Shown here: in pieces, positions 6,250-7,562 of the stretch | Numbering within the stretch: the stretch's first letter is position 1 | Layout: each line of letters begins with the position of its first letter | DNA from: Pseudonocardiales bacterium | GTDB taxonomy: Bacteria > Actinomycetota > Actinomycetes > Mycobacteriales > Pseudonocardiaceae | Assembly: GCA_013695005.1 (NCBI GenBank) | Contig: JACDBJ010000421.1 | Span: 1-7,562 of the forward strand | Reading direction: 5' to 3' | DNA: 7,562 nucleotides | Program-made: the position numbers and the translations under genes | The notes under the pieces: generated by a model | The model's input: the letters and a program-made list of their open reading frames with translations, nothing else | Databases searched by the model: none | Told to the model about the DNA's origin: nothing

Positions 6250-6660
6250 CTACAAGCTCCCGCGTGGTGCGAGCCATTGGACTGGCTGGCCGGTGATCGC
6301 GGCGATTCGGTCGAAGTCTTCGTCGTAGTGCCACACGGGCATCCCCGCCAGCTCGGCGGCGGCAGCCACCAGCAGGTCCGGGATCTTGACGCTTCGGTGG
6401 TGCAATGCGTGCTGATCGGCGAGGGCCTGCTGCACGGCGAGCGCACGAGCGAACGCAGCCTGCCCGCACGGCACCTGGTGCAAGGCGTCGAGCTCCTCGC
6501 GAACGGCCGCGTAGTCCGCCGCGCTTCGCACGCTGAACAACACCTCCAGGCGGACCGGAGGTGTCGTTGCGATCTCGTTTGCGTCCAGCAGCCGGCCCCA
6601 TTGGTCGGCGATGGCAGAGTGGCTGCCGCGGTGCCAGGCGCTGGTGTCCGCCAGCAGCAT
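6250..6660 (-). CDS. vapC: VapC-type PIN-domain ribonuclease toxin
   Basis: A complete 136-residue PIN-domain protein of usual VapC length. The acidic metal-binding residues are all in place: Asp5 in MLLADTSAWH, Glu39 in PPVRLEVLFS, Asp95 in KIPDLLVAAAAELAG (residues 92-106), and the last acidic cluster HYDEDFDRIA (111-120). Family role: Mg2+-dependent endoribonuclease that cuts tRNA or rRNA and stops growth when its antitoxin is lost. Helices between residues 44 and 90 form the variable part that sets target choice, so the target is not predictable. The start ATG shares one base with the vapB stop (TGATG), giving coupled translation. No missing residue or frameshift was seen, so the toxin looks active. 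Confidence 0.92.
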   Translation of the reverse strand: MLLADTSAWHRGSHSAIADQWGRLLDANEIATTPPVRLEVLFSVRSAADYAAVREELDALHQVPCGQAAFARALAVQQALADQHALHHRSVKIPDLLVAAAAELAGMPVWHYDEDFDRIAAITGQPVQWLAPRGSL

Positions 6661-6878
6661 CAGGACTGCCGCCAGCGGCGGGCCTGCTCGGCGACCTCGG
6701 GGCCGAAATCGACCCCGTCGCCGGACCTGAGCCGGGCGGCGAGTCGCCGGCGTCGCTCAGCCCGGACCACCGCTACTAACGCGGAGTCCACGGTGTCCTT
6801 CAGGCCGGACGTCCCCAGAACCTGCTGCGCCTGGGCGAGGAGTGCCTCGTCTACCTCGATGGTCGTGCGTCGGGCCAT
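6660..6878 (-). CDS. vapB: VapB-type antitoxin (ribbon-helix-helix)
   Basis: A 72-residue antitoxin. The N-terminal strand and helices ARRTTIEVDEALLAQAQQVL, then GTSGLKDTVDSALVAVVRAE, form a ribbon-helix-helix DNA-binding dimer unit typical of VapB. The Arg-rich helix and the acidic/aromatic tail ending in VDFGPEVAEQARRWRQS (56-72) are the part expected to wrap and block the VapC active site. The ATG at 6878 is chosen because the ribbon strand begins right after it and because the -10 box at 6885-6890 sits 6 nt upstream; the longer version from 6914 would place the promoter inside the gene. VapB-VapC complexes usually repress their own promoter. Confidence 0.9.
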   Translation of the reverse strand: MARRTTIEVDEALLAQAQQVLGTSGLKDTVDSALVAVVRAERRRRLAARLRSGDGVDFGPEVAEQARRWRQS

Positions 6879-6892
6879 CTGAGTAGTATAGC
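6874..6892 (-). promoter_or_regulatory. vapBC promoter, leaderless type, with a possible autoregulatory operator
   Basis: On the - strand TATACT (6890 to 6885) is a near-consensus -10 box. Six nt separate it from the vapB ATG, so transcription should start at or within a base or two of the A, giving a leaderless mRNA. No Shine-Dalgarno is present. A clear -35 is absent at 17 nt. An imperfect dyad, GCTAT-N9-ATGGC (4 of 5 pairs), spans the -10 and the start and could be the VapBC operator. Confidence 0.6.
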
Positions 6893-7009
6893 GTGTTGGG
6901 AGCATCAGGTACATACAAGTGAACGAGTTTGATGATCGCAGCGACAGGACGTCGGGCTGTGCCTGCTGCGGCCGCGAGCAGTGTTGCGACGGTAGGCCAT
7001 CCTGGTGGC
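6893..7009. other. Gap between vapB and the AlkZ-like gene
   Basis: Divergent spacer with the upstream part of the vapB promoter. The + strand frame of the AlkZ-like gene is open here from 6929 (TTG) and ATG 6932, so part of this stretch may code for an N-terminal extension of up to 26 residues, but its Ala-rich sequence is unlike the family start. No good ribosome site or second promoter was recognised. Confidence 0.4.
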
Positions 7010-7562
7010 GTGGTCGCGAAGGTGCTTGGCCAGCGGGCGCTGAACCGCGCGCTGCTGCATCGCCAACTGCTGCTGCGCCGGGTGCAGATGGCGCCGGCGG
7101 AGGCGATCGAGCACGTGGTCGGCCTGCAGGCGCAGCTGCCGCAGGCGCCGTACGTGGCGCTCTGGTCGCGGCTGGACGGCTTCGACCCGGACGAGCTGTC
7201 GACGTTGATCAGCGACCGGGAGGCCGTCCGGATCGCGGTGATGCGCGCGACAGTCCACCTGCTCACCGCGCGTGACTCCCTCGCATTGCGGCCGGTCCTT
7301 CAGCCGGTGCTGACCCGCACCCTCAACAGCAGCAGCCCCTTGGGGCAAGCAGATCGCCGGGGTGGACGTCGGCGAGTTGCTGGCCGCAGGTCGGAAACTG
7401 CTCGCCGAGCGGCCGCGGACGCTGTCCGAGCTGGGAGCGGCGCTACAGCAGCGATGGCCTGACTATGACGCGCAGTCGCTGGCCTACGGCGTGCACTACC
7501 AGGAGCCGTTGGTGCAGATCCCGCCGCGCGGGCTCTGGCGCCGCAGCGGCCGGGCCGTCCTG
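7010..7562 (+). pseudogene. AlkZ-like winged-helix (HTH_42) protein, frameshifted and cut by window edge
   Basis: The first frame reads LGQRALNRALLHRQLLLRRV, then IEHVVGLQAQLPQAPYVALW and REAVRIAVMRATVHLLTARD, the standard N-terminal part of HTH_42 winged-helix proteins. The group includes the AlkZ DNA glycosylases that unhook interstrand crosslinks and the YcaQ proteins; the QAQ here (residues 40 and 42 from GTG 7010) matches the Q-x-Q catalytic motif of the AlkZ branch. After LNSSSPLG the frame turns into Arg-rich nonsense and stops at 7462. The family sequence resumes one base later as KQIAGVDVGELLAAGRKLLA and LAYGVHYQEPLVQIPPRGLW, open to the edge. Removing one G from the run at 7342-7345 restores SPLGKQIAGVDV. 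The start is uncertain: ATG 6932, GTG 7010 or GTG 7022; GTG 7022 puts the Q-x-Q nearest the position known from AlkZ. Confidence 0.8.

Noticed and set aside
6099..6446. N-terminal extension of the TPR protein to 6446 (533 residues in total)
   Set aside because: The extra part is Arg/Pro/Ser/Cys-rich low-quality sequence out of frame with vapC, which occupies the same strand with all PIN residues intact.
6115..6882. 255-codon open frame on the + strand
   Set aside because: It is antisense to vapB and vapC, which have clear family motifs; no ribosome site or domain.

Overview
The window is very GC-rich DNA with strong G/C preference at third codon positions, frequent GTG starts, ATGA-type gene overlaps and a leaderless-type promoter. 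Together with the gene families present (MOFRL glycerate kinase, Uma2 proteins, TPR-type XRE regulators, AlkZ-like winged-helix proteins) this points to a chromosomal segment of a high-GC actinomycete. Species cannot be told from the sequence. No rRNA, tRNA, CRISPR array or transposase was seen.

Left part (1-3588). The 3' part of a glycerate 2-kinase gene runs in from the left edge and converges on a LysR-type regulator. The regulator is transcribed away from a three-gene operon that starts 60 bp from it: two small NTF2/SnoaL-fold proteins joined by an ATGA overlap, then an alpha/beta hydrolase. This is the usual layout of a LysR-controlled small-molecule conversion operon. The substrate is unknown. 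A perfect 7-bp inverted repeat follows the operon.

Middle part (3589-6249). A Uma2-type PD-(D/E)XK protein on the + strand overlaps, tail to tail by 115 bp, a GNAT acetyltransferase on the - strand. The GNAT start codon overlaps the stop of a TPR-type sensor protein that looks like the C-terminal part of an actinobacterial XRE regulator. No helix-turn-helix domain is visible in front of it, so it is either a truncated relic or a stand-alone sensor coupled to the acetyltransferase.

Right part (6250-7562). A compact VapBC toxin-antitoxin operon on the - strand has a near-consensus -10 box placed so that the antitoxin mRNA would be leaderless. A perfect 10-bp inverted repeat lies just after vapC. 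Divergent from vapB is the start of a winged-helix (HTH_42) protein of the AlkZ-like DNA glycosylase group with a visible QAQ motif. Its reading frame is broken by one extra base in a G4 run and continues in another frame to the right edge.

Most of the window is ordinary accessory chromosome. The points worth a second look are the frameshifted AlkZ-like gene, the hydrolase lacking the usual catalytic histidine, the headless TPR sensor coupled to GNAT, and the Uma2/GNAT tail overlap that contains a (CCCG)4 repeat.
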